From assembly GCA_021787175.1 (NCBI GenBank), contig JAJYMF010000166.1, positions 1-7,999 on the forward strand: a DNA stretch of 7,999 bases. The letters are read 5' to 3'. Position 1 is the first letter of the stretch; each line of letters begins with the position of its first letter. Positions 1 through 5,938 of this stretch are shown one piece after another. The notes under the pieces were generated by a model that worked only from the letters and a program-made list of their open reading frames with translations, made no database searches and had not been told where the DNA came from. The position numbers and the translations under genes were made by a program. Source of the DNA: Pseudomonadota bacterium (GTDB lineage: Bacteria; Pseudomonadota; Gammaproteobacteria; Xanthomonadales; Rhodanobacteraceae).

Positions 1-189
1 TCCCGAGCCCCGAGTCCCGAGTCCCGAGTCCCGAGTCCCGAGTCCCGAGTCCCGAGCCCCGAGCCCCGAGTCCCGAGTCCCGAGCCCCGAGCCCCGAGCC
101 CCGAGTCCCGAGTCCCGAGTCCCGAGTCCCGGGTCCCGGCTACCGGTTACCAATTATCGGCTACTGATTTCCGCTCACCGCTCACCGCA
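1..189. repeat. Heptad tandem repeat array, decaying toward tcdA
   Basis: The left edge is a run of 7-bp units. Units 1-18 (1-126) are exact YCCCGAG with either T or C first; units 19-20 (127-140) are TCCCGGG and TCCCGGC. The 7-bp phase then continues through degenerate units TACCGGT, TACCAAT, TATCGGC, TACTGAT, TTCCGCT, CACCGCT and CACCGCA to position 189, overlapping the tcdA stop codon (182-184). It probably extends beyond the left edge. On the minus strand, which is the 3' side of tcdA, it reads as repeated GGGACTC, that is, regular G3 tracts separated by four bases, a pattern compatible with G-quadruplexes. There are no stop codons in any frame of the tight array, but nothing suggests it is translated. 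Intergenic heptad arrays of this sort are, as I recall, common in xanthomonads; that link is from memory, not a search. Confidence 0.95.
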
Positions 190-958
190 GCAACACCTCC
201 AGCGCCTTGCCCGCCGCGGCGAAGGCAAATGCGCCGGTGACGTGGGTGGCAGCGCCGAGACCGGCGCCGCAGTCGAGCTTGAGCGCATCGCTGCCCGCGG
301 GCCGGCGTCCGCAAACGCTGCCATCCGCTTGCGGATAGCGCACGTTTTCCAGGGAATACACCGCCGGCACGCCGAAGAAGCGATCGGCATTGCGCGGGAA
401 GCCGTGCTCCTGGCGCAGCTGCTTGCGGATACGCGAGAGCATCGCATCGTGCTCGGTACGCGAGAGATCACGCACCTGCACGCGCGTCGCATCCGTGCGG
501 CCGCCGGCCGAGCCGACCACGACCAGCGGCAGCCGGCACCGGCGGCATCCGGCGATCAGCGCCACCTTGACCCGCAGTGCATCGCAGGCGTCGAGCACGA
601 GGTCGCAGCCCGATGCGTAGATCGCATCGAGGGTGTCCACCGTCGCGAACCGCTCCTGCGCCTGCATCCGCAGCGCCGGGTTGATCGCGGCGAAGCGCTC
701 CGCCAGGACAGCGACCTTGGGCCGGCCGTACTGCCCCTCGAGCGCGTGCAGCTGGCGACTGGTGTTGGACACGCAGACTTCGTCGGCGTCGATCAGCGTC
801 AACGCGCCGACGCCGCTGCGTGCCAGGGCTTCTGCCGCCCACGAGCCCACGCCGCCGACGCCGATCACGGCCACGTGCTTGCGCGCCAAGCGGGCCGCGC
901 TGCCGCGTCCGTAGAGGCGATCGATGCCGGCGAAACGGGGATCGTGAGCGGAGCTCAT
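182..958 (-). CDS. tcdA: tRNA threonylcarbamoyladenosine dehydratase TcdA
   Basis: 258 residues, close to E. coli TcdA (CsdL, about 268). This E1-like (ThiF/MoeB fold) cytoplasmic enzyme uses ATP to dehydrate t6A at position 37 of ANN-decoding tRNAs into the cyclic form ct6A. Visible motifs: RLYG at 14-17; the nucleotide-binding loop GVGGVGSWAAEALARSG at 33-49; LIDADEVCVSNTSRQ at 55-69, which carries the conserved Asp and Arg of the E1 fold; the LDACDALRVK stretch at 122-131; and the C-terminal LDCGAGLGAATHVTGAFAF block at 228-246. The N-terminus aligns with E. coli TcdA from memory, which supports the ATG at 958. There is no clear Shine-Dalgarno sequence before it (the 16 bases upstream are pyrimidine-rich), so it may be weakly translated or leaderless. 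It is divergent from the cytochrome gene and ends inside the degenerate part of the heptad array. Function is confident by family; nothing looks broken. Confidence 0.95.
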   Translation of the reverse strand: MSSAHDPRFAGIDRLYGRGSAARLARKHVAVIGVGGVGSWAAEALARSGVGALTLIDADEVCVSNTSRQLHALEGQYGRPKVAVLAERFAAINPALRMQAQERFATVDTLDAIYASGCDLVLDACDALRVKVALIAGCRRCRLPLVVVGSAGGRTDATRVQVRDLSRTEHDAMLSRIRKQLRQEHGFPRNADRFFGVPAVYSLENVRYPQADGSVCGRRPAGSDALKLDCGAGLGAATHVTGAFAFAAAGKALEVLLR

Positions 959-1088
959 GGGGCGGCGAGGCTAGCATGCAACAAACGATCCCCGCGGCCG
1001 CGGCCATCGCAAGCGCGCCATCGCAAGCGCATCGTAATCGGAAGCCTGGCCTGCGTCGGCTATGCTCGCGCGCTTTGCGGAGGTCGCC
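959..1088. promoter_or_regulatory. Divergent tcdA / cytochrome c' intergenic region
   Basis: This 130-bp gap must hold the promoters for both divergent genes. It contains a perfect 12-bp palindrome CCGCGGCCGCGG (992-1003), followed by a perfect tandem duplication of GCCATCGCAAGCGC (1003-1016 and 1017-1030). A weak -10-like TATGCT lies at 1061-1066 for the rightward gene, with only a poor -35 match (TCGGAA, 1038-1043) 17 bp upstream. The existence of promoters here is inferred from gene arrangement; the exact boxes are not convincing. Confidence 0.4.
1003..1030. repeat. 14-bp perfect tandem direct repeat
   Basis: GCCATCGCAAGCGC occurs twice head to tail with no mismatch, in the middle of the divergent tcdA/cytochrome intergenic region. 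It could be a duplicated operator or simply a slippage duplication; the sequence does not tell which. Confidence 0.9.
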
Positions 1089-1484
1089 ATGCGCTCGCTG
1101 ATCCTGCTCGTGCTCGGCATCGCCATCGGCGCCATCGCCGCGTTCCAGGTCGGCTCGGTGTGGCACCAGCGCGACGCCTATCCGCGCGGCGTGATGGCGG
1201 TGATGCAGCATCATCTCGGCGCCCTGCATCAGGAGATCGTCGGCAACCAGTGCCCGATTGTGCAAAGCGCCCTGCATCTGGACTGGCTGCAGCGCATGGC
1301 CGGCGCGATTCCGGGTGCCTTGCCGCAATACGGCCACGATGAGCATTTCCAGAACTTCGTGCACCGCCTGCAGGGCGAGATCCGCACCACCCAGAGCCCG
1401 CCGCCGGGCGAGTGCGCGGCCCTGGAACCGCGTATCCGCGCGATCGGCGGCGCCTGCGAAGCCTGTCACGCCGAATACCGTTGA
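1089..1484 (+). CDS. Cytochrome c' family protein, membrane-anchored, monoheme
   Basis: 131 residues. The ATG at 1089 is preferred to an ATG at 1062 because GGAGG (1079-1083) sits five bases before it and the protein then begins directly with a signal-like hydrophobic segment (residues 3-19). The mature part is mostly helical. The single heme c site CEACH is at 123-127, four residues from the C-terminus, inside GGACEACHAEYR. This matches the usual C-terminal heme site and length of the cytochrome c'/c-556 four-helix-bundle family. Met36 or Met39, near the start of the first helix, is where a c-556-type protein would have its sixth ligand (inference). The hydrophobic N-terminus has no obvious cleavage site, so the protein is either exported and anchored or processed atypically. 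It would sit in the periplasm, carrying electrons or binding small ligands; the specific partner cannot be seen. Two extra cysteines (55 and 109) could form a disulfide. It converges on the DUF962 gene with 16 bp between stop codons. Confidence 0.8.
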   Translation: MRSLILLVLGIAIGAIAAFQVGSVWHQRDAYPRGVMAVMQHHLGALHQEIVGNQCPIVQSALHLDWLQRMAGAIPGALPQYGHDEHFQNFVHRLQGEIRTTQSPPPGECAALEPRIRAIGGACEACHAEYR

Positions 1485-1503
1485 CGCCGATGCCGAGGCG
1501 TCA
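1482..1503. terminator. Stem-loop spanning both convergent stop codons
   Basis: TGACGCC (1482-1488) and GGCGTCA (1497-1503) form a perfect 7-bp stem with an 8-base loop. The TGA of the cytochrome gene starts the left arm, and the complement of the DUF962 TGA ends the right arm. There is no U-tract on either side, so intrinsic termination is not certain; it could act as a bidirectional 3'-end hairpin. Confidence 0.4.
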
Positions 1504-1803
1504 GATGCGCTGCCTGCCGCGCAGCACATCGGCAAACATCACCCAGTCGCCGAGCAGGCTGTAGAGCGGGTGGCGAAACGTCGCCGGGCGGTTCTTCTCG
1601 AACCCGTAGTGGCCGATCCAGGCAAAGCCGTAGCCGGCGACCGGCGCCAGCAGCAGCCACAGCGGCTGGCGCACCCACGCCGCGGCGATCACGATCGCGA
1701 TCACCAGCGCGCTGCCGATGAAGTGCAGGCGACGACAGGTGCGGTTGCGATGCTCGTCCAGATAGTACGGATAGAACTCGCGGAAACTGGCGAATTCGCG
1801 CAT
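1501..1803 (-). CDS. DUF962 / Mpo1-like membrane protein
   Basis: 100 residues, a normal length for bacterial DUF962 proteins. The opening FREFYPYYLDEHRNRTCRRLHFIG (7-30) and the later GHYGFEKNRPATFRHPLYSLLGD (64-86) are the family's conserved blocks. Two membrane helices lie at about 29-44 and 47-66. Conserved histidines are at 18, 27, 65 and 78. The yeast relative Mpo1 is an Fe-dependent dioxygenase in 2-hydroxy fatty acid alpha-oxidation and uses histidines of this kind; whether the bacterial protein does the same reaction is an inference. The ATG at 1803 has GGGAG six bases upstream on the minus strand (1810-1814), which supports the start. It is divergent from the secreted-protein gene, with a 134-bp gap, and converges on the cytochrome gene. 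Confidence 0.9.
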   Translation of the reverse strand: MREFASFREFYPYYLDEHRNRTCRRLHFIGSALVIAIVIAAAWVRQPLWLLLAPVAGYGFAWIGHYGFEKNRPATFRHPLYSLLGDWVMFADVLRGRQRI

Positions 1804-1937
1804 GACGCTCTCCCGTGCAAACCGAACCGAGGCGAAACGGAGCGTGAATCTTGCATCAATTTGCCGCGGGCCGTCAGCGAACCCGATGCCGCCCGCACCC
1901 GTCCAAGCGTCAGGTTTGGCCGAACGGGAGTTCGATC
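1804..1937. promoter_or_regulatory. Divergent DUF962 / secreted-protein intergenic region
   Basis: This 134-bp gap separates two divergent genes and should carry both promoters, apart from the two ribosome binding sites at its ends. I see no convincing -35/-10 pair and no strong repeat in it. Confidence 0.3.
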
Positions 1938-2822
1938 ATGAAACGTACGCTGATCCTTGCGGGCACCCTGCTCCTCGCCGCACCGCTGGCCTACGCCACC
2001 GGCCTGGCCGCGCGGCTTTCCGGTACGGCGGCGTGGGCCACCGCCGCCGCCGCGCCGGCCGATCTGCAGCAGCAACTGGGCAGTGAGCGTGGCCTCGACT
2101 GTCGCCTCGAACGCTACGCCGCGGGCAGCACCCTCGATTGCGTGGTCCGGCGGCCGCTGTCGGTCATGGGCATGACGGTCAGCGAGTTCTACATCGCCGA
2201 CGACGACGCCGGCAACCGGCAGCTGCGTCTGGTGCTGCTGCCGCCTGCCGCCCGCGTGGAGCGCACCGTCGCGCGCGCGCTGAAAGCCGGTTTCACGTCC
2301 GCCGGCAGCGATCGCTGGACCTGGTCGTCTGCGGCCGCAGCGAACCGCAGCATCGAGATCAGCGCGCGCGAGGATGGCCGCGGCGAGCTGGCCTTCATCA
2401 TTCGCCAGCCGCTTTCGCCCTCCGCCATCGCCGCAGGCGCCACCGCGAGCACCGGCGTGATCGAGGGCGCCATCGCGATTCCCGACCGGCTACCGGCGAT
2501 GCAGGTCTGCGCGGTCGACGCCGACGGCACCTCGATCTGTGCGCCGGTCGCGGCCGGCGCCAGCCGCTACCGCATCACCGGGGTGCGTCCGGGCACCTAC
2601 TGGGTCGTCGGCTATGCGCGCGGAAGCGCGGCGCACCCCGCCTATGCCCGCGACTTCAGCACCTGTCCGGCAGGCAAGGCCGAATGTCCCAACGGCATCC
2701 TGATGACGATCGCGGTCCATGCCGGCCAGGTGCTGCGCGCGGACCTCGAGCGCCGCTTCGAACGACTGCCGGTCAACCTGCGGCGGATCGACTACGCCCC
2801 GGCAGCGGGTCGCTCGGCCTGA
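1938..2822 (+). CDS. Secreted protein of unknown function with a probable carboxypeptidase-regulatory-like domain
   Basis: 294 residues; I do not recognise the family. The ATG at 1938 is chosen over one at 1851 because GGGAG (1926-1930) lies seven bases upstream and the protein then starts with a clean signal peptide (MKR, hydrophobic core, cleavage likely after Ala20 in AYA-TG). Residues 41-165 form a first region beginning with helical ADLQQQLG. Residues 174-272 (GVIEGAIAIP ... YRITGVRPGTYWVVGYARG ... HAGQVLRADL) resemble the prealbumin-like beta-sandwich of carboxypeptidase regulatory-like domains, including the RPGTYWV turn. Mature cysteines fall in three close pairs, 55/68, 191/201 and 243/250, as expected for disulfides in an oxidising compartment. 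It is therefore likely periplasmic or exported. It stands alone, divergent from the DUF962 gene and convergent with the pirin gene. The domain call is a visual fold resemblance, not a search result. Confidence 0.75.
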   Translation: MKRTLILAGTLLLAAPLAYATGLAARLSGTAAWATAAAAPADLQQQLGSERGLDCRLERYAAGSTLDCVVRRPLSVMGMTVSEFYIADDDAGNRQLRLVLLPPAARVERTVARALKAGFTSAGSDRWTWSSAAAANRSIEISAREDGRGELAFIIRQPLSPSAIAAGATASTGVIEGAIAIPDRLPAMQVCAVDADGTSICAPVAAGASRYRITGVRPGTYWVVGYARGSAAHPAYARDFSTCPAGKAECPNGILMTIAVHAGQVLRADLERRFERLPVNLRRIDYAPAAGRSA

Positions 2823-2842
2823 GGTGTGCCGAGTCCGCCTCA
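2820..2842. terminator. Stem-loop spanning both convergent stop codons
   Basis: TGAGGTG (2820-2826) can pair with CGCCTCA (2836-2842), with one wobble pair at 2825/2837 and a 9-base loop. The left arm begins with the TGA of the secreted-protein gene and the right arm ends with the complement of the pirin TGA. It has no flanking U-tract. It is built like the stem at 1482-1503. Confidence 0.35.
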
Positions 2843-3715
2843 GCGCCCGGGCAGCGGGATCGATTCGTTCTCGCCGGGCACTTCGCCGAAGCGGCCGGCC
2901 GACCAGTCGGCCTTGGCCTGCGCGATGCGCTCGCACGAGACCGCGACGAAGTTCCACCACAGACGCGGCGGCGGGCCGAACGGCGCGCCGCCGAACAGCA
3001 TCGCCTTGATCGGTGTCAACGCACGCAGGCGACCGGGCATGCCACCGGGCTCGACCGCCAGCTGACCGGCTTCGATGCGCCGGCCGGCCAGTTCCGCGCT
3101 GCCTTCGAGCACATAGACCGCGCGCTCGTCGTGCTCCGCCGGGAGCTCCAGCTCGGCGCCGGCGTCGGCCTCGCAGGCAAGATCGAACATCGGGAAGCAC
3201 ACGGCGACCGGCGCGCTGCGCCCGTACGCGCTGCCCGCGATCAGCCGCAACCGCATGCCCTCCTGCTGCCAGTGCGGCAGGCTGGCCGCCGGGTGATGAT
3301 GGAACGCGGGCGCACATTCGGCCTGCTCCGGCGGCAGCGCCACCCAGGTCTGGATGCCGTGCACGCGATGTCCGGCTGCGCGCAGATCGGGTGGCGTGCG
3401 TTCGGAATGGACAATGCCGCGCCCGGCGGTCATCCAGTTGACGTCGCCGGGCAGGATGTCCTGCACGCAGCCCAGACTGTCGCGATGGCGGATCGCGCCG
3501 TCGAACAGATAGGTCACCGTGGCCAGGCCGATGTGCGGATGCGGGCGCACGTCCAGTCCGCGGCCCGGCGCGAAATCCGTCGGACCCAGGTGATCGAGGA
3601 ACACGAACGGCCCGATCATGCGCCGCTGCGCGTGCGGCAGCAGCCGGCGCACCGCGAAGCCGTCGCCGAGATCGTGCACGTGGCCGGACAGCAGCAGGCG
3701 TTCGGCGATGCCCAT
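2840..3715 (-). CDS. Pirin family protein (cupin)
   Basis: 291 residues, a normal pirin length. Pirins are bicupin proteins with a metal in the N-terminal barrel; E. coli YhhW and human pirin show quercetin 2,3-dioxygenase activity in vitro, but the true bacterial substrate is generally unknown. Visible here: GPFVFLDHLGP (35-45), RPHPHIGLATVTYLFDG (57-73) and TAGRGIVHSE (96-105). These supply the expected metal ligands His59, His61, His103 and Glu105. The C-terminal pirin domain covers about 170-275, with VYVLEGSAELAG and GAPFG...WWNFV. The ATG at 3715 is preceded by GGAG (minus strand, 3722-3725) with six-base spacing. It lies 46 bp downstream of the ene-reductase gene on the same strand and is probably co-transcribed with it; the pairing fits a redox or quinone/electrophile-handling role, which is inference. 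Confidence 0.93.
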   Translation of the reverse strand: MGIAERLLLSGHVHDLGDGFAVRRLLPHAQRRMIGPFVFLDHLGPTDFAPGRGLDVRPHPHIGLATVTYLFDGAIRHRDSLGCVQDILPGDVNWMTAGRGIVHSERTPPDLRAAGHRVHGIQTWVALPPEQAECAPAFHHHPAASLPHWQQEGMRLRLIAGSAYGRSAPVAVCFPMFDLACEADAGAELELPAEHDERAVYVLEGSAELAGRRIEAGQLAVEPGGMPGRLRALTPIKAMLFGGAPFGPPPRLWWNFVAVSCERIAQAKADWSAGRFGEVPGENESIPLPGR

Positions 3716-3761
3716 GGCAGGCTCCGGCAGAGGTCGGCGCGCGCAGTCTACGCGGCGGCTT

Positions 3762-4820
3762 TCACCAGGCGCGCAGATACTGCCGCGGTGTCGGGATCGA
3801 TGCGCCCAGCGCCTTGGCCGCGCGACGCGGGAAATACGGATCGCGCAGCAACTCGCGCGCCATGATCACCACGTCGGCCTGGCCGCTGGCGAGGATGGTC
3901 TCCGCCTGCGCCGGCTCGGTGATCATGCCGAGCGCACCGGTGGCGATGCCGGCCTCGCGCCGGATCGTCCCGGCGAACGGCACCTGGTAGCCGGGACCGG
4001 GGGTGATCTTCTGCGCTGCGGTCAGACCGCCCGAAGACACGTCGATCAGGTCCACGCCGAGCCGCTTGAGATCGCGCGCCAGCGCGAGGCTCTGCGCCAG
4101 ATCCCAGCCGCCCTCGGCCCCGTCGGTCGCGGAAATGCGAATCCACAGCGGCAGCTCGGCCGGCCAGGCCGCGCGCACAGCGGCGGTCACCTCCAGGGTC
4201 AGGCGCATGCGGTTCTCCAGGCTGCCGCCGTAGCCGTCGCCGCGGCGATTGCTCAGCGGCGAGAGAAACTGGTGCAGCAGGTAACCGTGCGCGGCGTGCA
4301 GCTCGATCAGGCGGAAACCCGCGTCGTGCGCGCGTCGCGCCGCGGCGACAAAGGCATCGATGACGGCGCGGATGCCGGCCGCGTCCAGCGCCTCCGGCTG
4401 CGGATAGTCGTCGGCATAGGCCATTGCGCCGGGCGCGACGGGCGTCCATCCGCCGGCGCCCGGCGCGACCGCCTTGCCGCCGTCCCACGGCGCCGCCGTG
4501 CTGCCCTTGCGGCCGGCGTGTGCCAGCTGGATGCCGGGAACCGCACCCTGCTCGGCGATGAAGCGCGCGATCGGCGCCCAGGCGTCGCGCTGGGCGTCGT
4601 TCCAGATGCCGGTGTCGGCCGGCGAGATGCGTCCGCGCGCCTCGACCGCCGTGGCCTCGGCGATCACCACGGCGGCGCCGCCGACCGCACGCGAACCGAG
4701 ATGCACCAGATGCCAGTCGCCCGGCACGCCGTCGGTGACGCTGTACTGGCACATCGGCGACACCACGATGCGATTGCGCAAGACCAGGCTGCGCTGGGCC
4801 AGCGGCGAGAACAGATGCAC
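3762..4820 (-). CDS. NADH:flavin oxidoreductase, YqjM-type Old Yellow Enzyme
   Basis: 352 residues from a GTG start; YqjM of Bacillus is 338. It is an FMN-binding TIM barrel that uses NAD(P)H to reduce activated C=C bonds of enals, enones, quinones or nitro compounds. Key features: RNRIVVSPMCQYS at 15-27, with Cys24 and Tyr26 matching the YqjM-class thiol and Tyr; QLAHAGRK at 98-105; the substrate-binding HAAHGYL at 175-181, with His175, His178 and Tyr180; SNRRGDGYGGSLENR at 190-204; IRIS with Arg228; and FMN-phosphate motifs near 262-264 and 319-323. The C-terminal PRQYLRAW has Arg350 at the position of the YqjM arginine finger that reaches into the neighbouring subunit. The GTG at 4820 is chosen over an in-frame ATG at 4922: GAGGAG (4828-4833, minus) sits seven bases before it, and the protein then starts in family register. 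It is the middle gene of the hydrolase-OYE-pirin run. Confidence 0.95.
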   Translation of the reverse strand: MHLFSPLAQRSLVLRNRIVVSPMCQYSVTDGVPGDWHLVHLGSRAVGGAAVVIAEATAVEARGRISPADTGIWNDAQRDAWAPIARFIAEQGAVPGIQLAHAGRKGSTAAPWDGGKAVAPGAGGWTPVAPGAMAYADDYPQPEALDAAGIRAVIDAFVAAARRAHDAGFRLIELHAAHGYLLHQFLSPLSNRRGDGYGGSLENRMRLTLEVTAAVRAAWPAELPLWIRISATDGAEGGWDLAQSLALARDLKRLGVDLIDVSSGGLTAAQKITPGPGYQVPFAGTIRREAGIATGALGMITEPAQAETILASGQADVVIMARELLRDPYFPRRAAKALGASIPTPRQYLRAW

Positions 4821-4827
4821 GGGCGAA

Positions 4828-4833
4828 CTCCTC
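4828..4833 (-). promoter_or_regulatory. Ribosome binding site fixing the GTG start of the OYE gene
   Basis: GAGGAG on the minus strand, seven bases before GTG at 4820. The upstream ATG at 4922 would add 34 residues unlike the family and has no comparable signal. Confidence 0.75.
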
Positions 4834-4926
4834 GACAAAAGGCGATCGCGGCAGGTTGGGGGCGTGCCGGCGCCGATGCAAGCGCGCGCGAGGCACCGGG
4901 TTGCCGCGTCCGCGCGTCGCATGCCG

Positions 4927-5835
4927 TCAGCCGGACCCGATACGGTCCAGCCAGGCCACGATGCGCGCCGCGACCGGACCCGGTGCGCTCATCCAGCCGA
5001 AATGACCGATGCGTGCCGCGGCGAACTCGGCCGGCGCCAGCACCTGCGACTCGCGCACCGCCCGCGGCATGCAGGCGAGCAGGCCAGCCAGCGAAGCCGC
5101 CGGCACCATGCGATCGTCCGCCAGCCGCAACCCCAGCACCGGCAGCCGCAGGGCGGCGAGCGCTACCTGCAGATCGACGTCGAGACCGCGTGCAACGTAG
5201 CGTCCGCGCGCTCCGCTCGCCGCCCAGTCGGCGATCACGCCGCGCGCCTCATTGCCGGCGAAGCGCAGGCGGCGTCCGGGGTAATGGCCGAACAGCCGTG
5301 CCAGCAGCGGCGCGCTGAAGTACAGGCCGCGCAGCGCCAGCCGCCAGGCCGGCGGGAACGTGCGCCAGTCCGGCACGCCGCCGGCCACGGCGACCAGTCC
5401 CGCGATTGGGGCCGGATCACGGGCCGCGGCCAGCGCGGCCAGTTGCGCGCCCAGACTGTGGCCACCCAACAGCCACGGCACGCCGGGATAGGCGGCAGCG
5501 GCAGCGGTCCGGCTGGCCGGGATGTCGATGGCGAGCAGTTCGCGATAGCCCCAGTCGCTGCGGCGTCCGGCGCGGCGATCGCTGCTGCCCAGGCCGCGCC
5601 ATTCGTGCACCGCCACGGCAACGCCCTGCTGCGCCAGCGCCGCAGCCAGCGGCAGATAGTGTCGCGCGGCGACACCCATCGCCGGCAGCCAGAGCAGGCC
5701 CGCACGCGGCCACAACGGGGCTGCCACGATCAGCTCGCTGAGAGCGCCATCGGCGGCGCGCAGCGGCAGGGTCCGCGATATGATCGCGTCATCAGCCGCC
5801 GCGCGGCCGGATGGTGGCGGCGTGATCGTGTTCAC
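4927..5835 (-). CDS. Alpha/beta hydrolase, COG4757-like
   Basis: 302 residues from a GTG start. Nucleophile elbow GGHSLGAQ (124-131) has Ser127; Asp240 or Asp241 in LRLADDRMVP and His278 in IGHFGWM complete a plausible triad. HEWRGLGSSDRR (77-88) and the early LLWLPAMGVAARHYLPLAAAL (47-67) place the oxyanion hole and first strands. The order of blocks, especially the late GHFGWM, resembles the uncharacterised COG4757 group of predicted hydrolases; substrate is unknown. No signal peptide or membrane segment is seen, so it is probably cytoplasmic. The GTG at 5835 is preferred over in-frame ATGs at 5898 and 5862 because AGAGGAG (5842-5848, minus) is six bases away. It is first in a three-gene minus-strand run, with 106 bp before the OYE start, and divergent from the diguanylate cyclase. 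The N-terminal ~20 residues are Pro/Ala-rich. Confidence 0.88.
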   Translation of the reverse strand: MNTITPPPSGRAAADDAIISRTLPLRAADGALSELIVAAPLWPRAGLLWLPAMGVAARHYLPLAAALAQQGVAVAVHEWRGLGSSDRRAGRRSDWGYRELLAIDIPASRTAAAAAYPGVPWLLGGHSLGAQLAALAAARDPAPIAGLVAVAGGVPDWRTFPPAWRLALRGLYFSAPLLARLFGHYPGRRLRFAGNEARGVIADWAASGARGRYVARGLDVDLQVALAALRLPVLGLRLADDRMVPAASLAGLLACMPRAVRESQVLAPAEFAAARIGHFGWMSAPGPVAARIVAWLDRIGSG

Positions 5836-5938
5836 GGTTGGCTCCTCTGTGATATTCGGCATTCGGCAACGATGGCTGGCATGGTCGCTGCAGCGCAAGC
5901 TCGGTGCGGCGACCGCTCGTCGCGTCGAAGGAATCGGG
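5836..5938. promoter_or_regulatory. Divergent hydrolase / diguanylate cyclase intergenic region
   Basis: This 103-bp gap should hold promoters for both directions. It contains two perfect head-to-tail copies of ATTCGGC (5854-5860 and 5861-5867), next to AT-richer sequence around GATATT (5851-5856), the least GC-rich spot of the gap. I could not assign a properly spaced -35/-10 pair. The cyclase ribosome binding site AAGGA is at 5928-5932. Confidence 0.35.
5842..5848 (-). promoter_or_regulatory. Ribosome binding site fixing the GTG start of the hydrolase gene
   Basis: AGAGGAG on the minus strand, six bases before GTG at 5835. Neither upstream ATG (5862, 5898) has a similar signal. Confidence 0.75.

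Noticed and set aside
1..140. CRISPR-like array
   Set aside because: The units are 7 bp and contiguous, with no unique spacers; this is a simple tandem repeat.
242..1342. A 366-codon plus-strand open frame
   Set aside because: It is antisense to tcdA and then out of frame with the cytochrome gene; the product is His/Arg/Ala-rich without motifs.
2138..3865. A 575-codon plus-strand open frame
   Set aside because: It overlaps the secreted-protein gene out of frame and lies antisense to pirin; its product is Arg/His-rich with no motif.
3748..4896. A second long minus-strand frame over the ene-reductase
   Set aside because: It is shifted from the true frame and lacks every OYE motif.
3618..5318. 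A 566-codon plus-strand open frame
   Set aside because: It is antisense to pirin, the ene-reductase and the hydrolase, all with clear catalytic motifs.
5831..5856. TTCACG / GATATT as a -35/-10 promoter for the cyclase
   Set aside because: Only 14 bp separate the boxes and each matches only four of six consensus bases.
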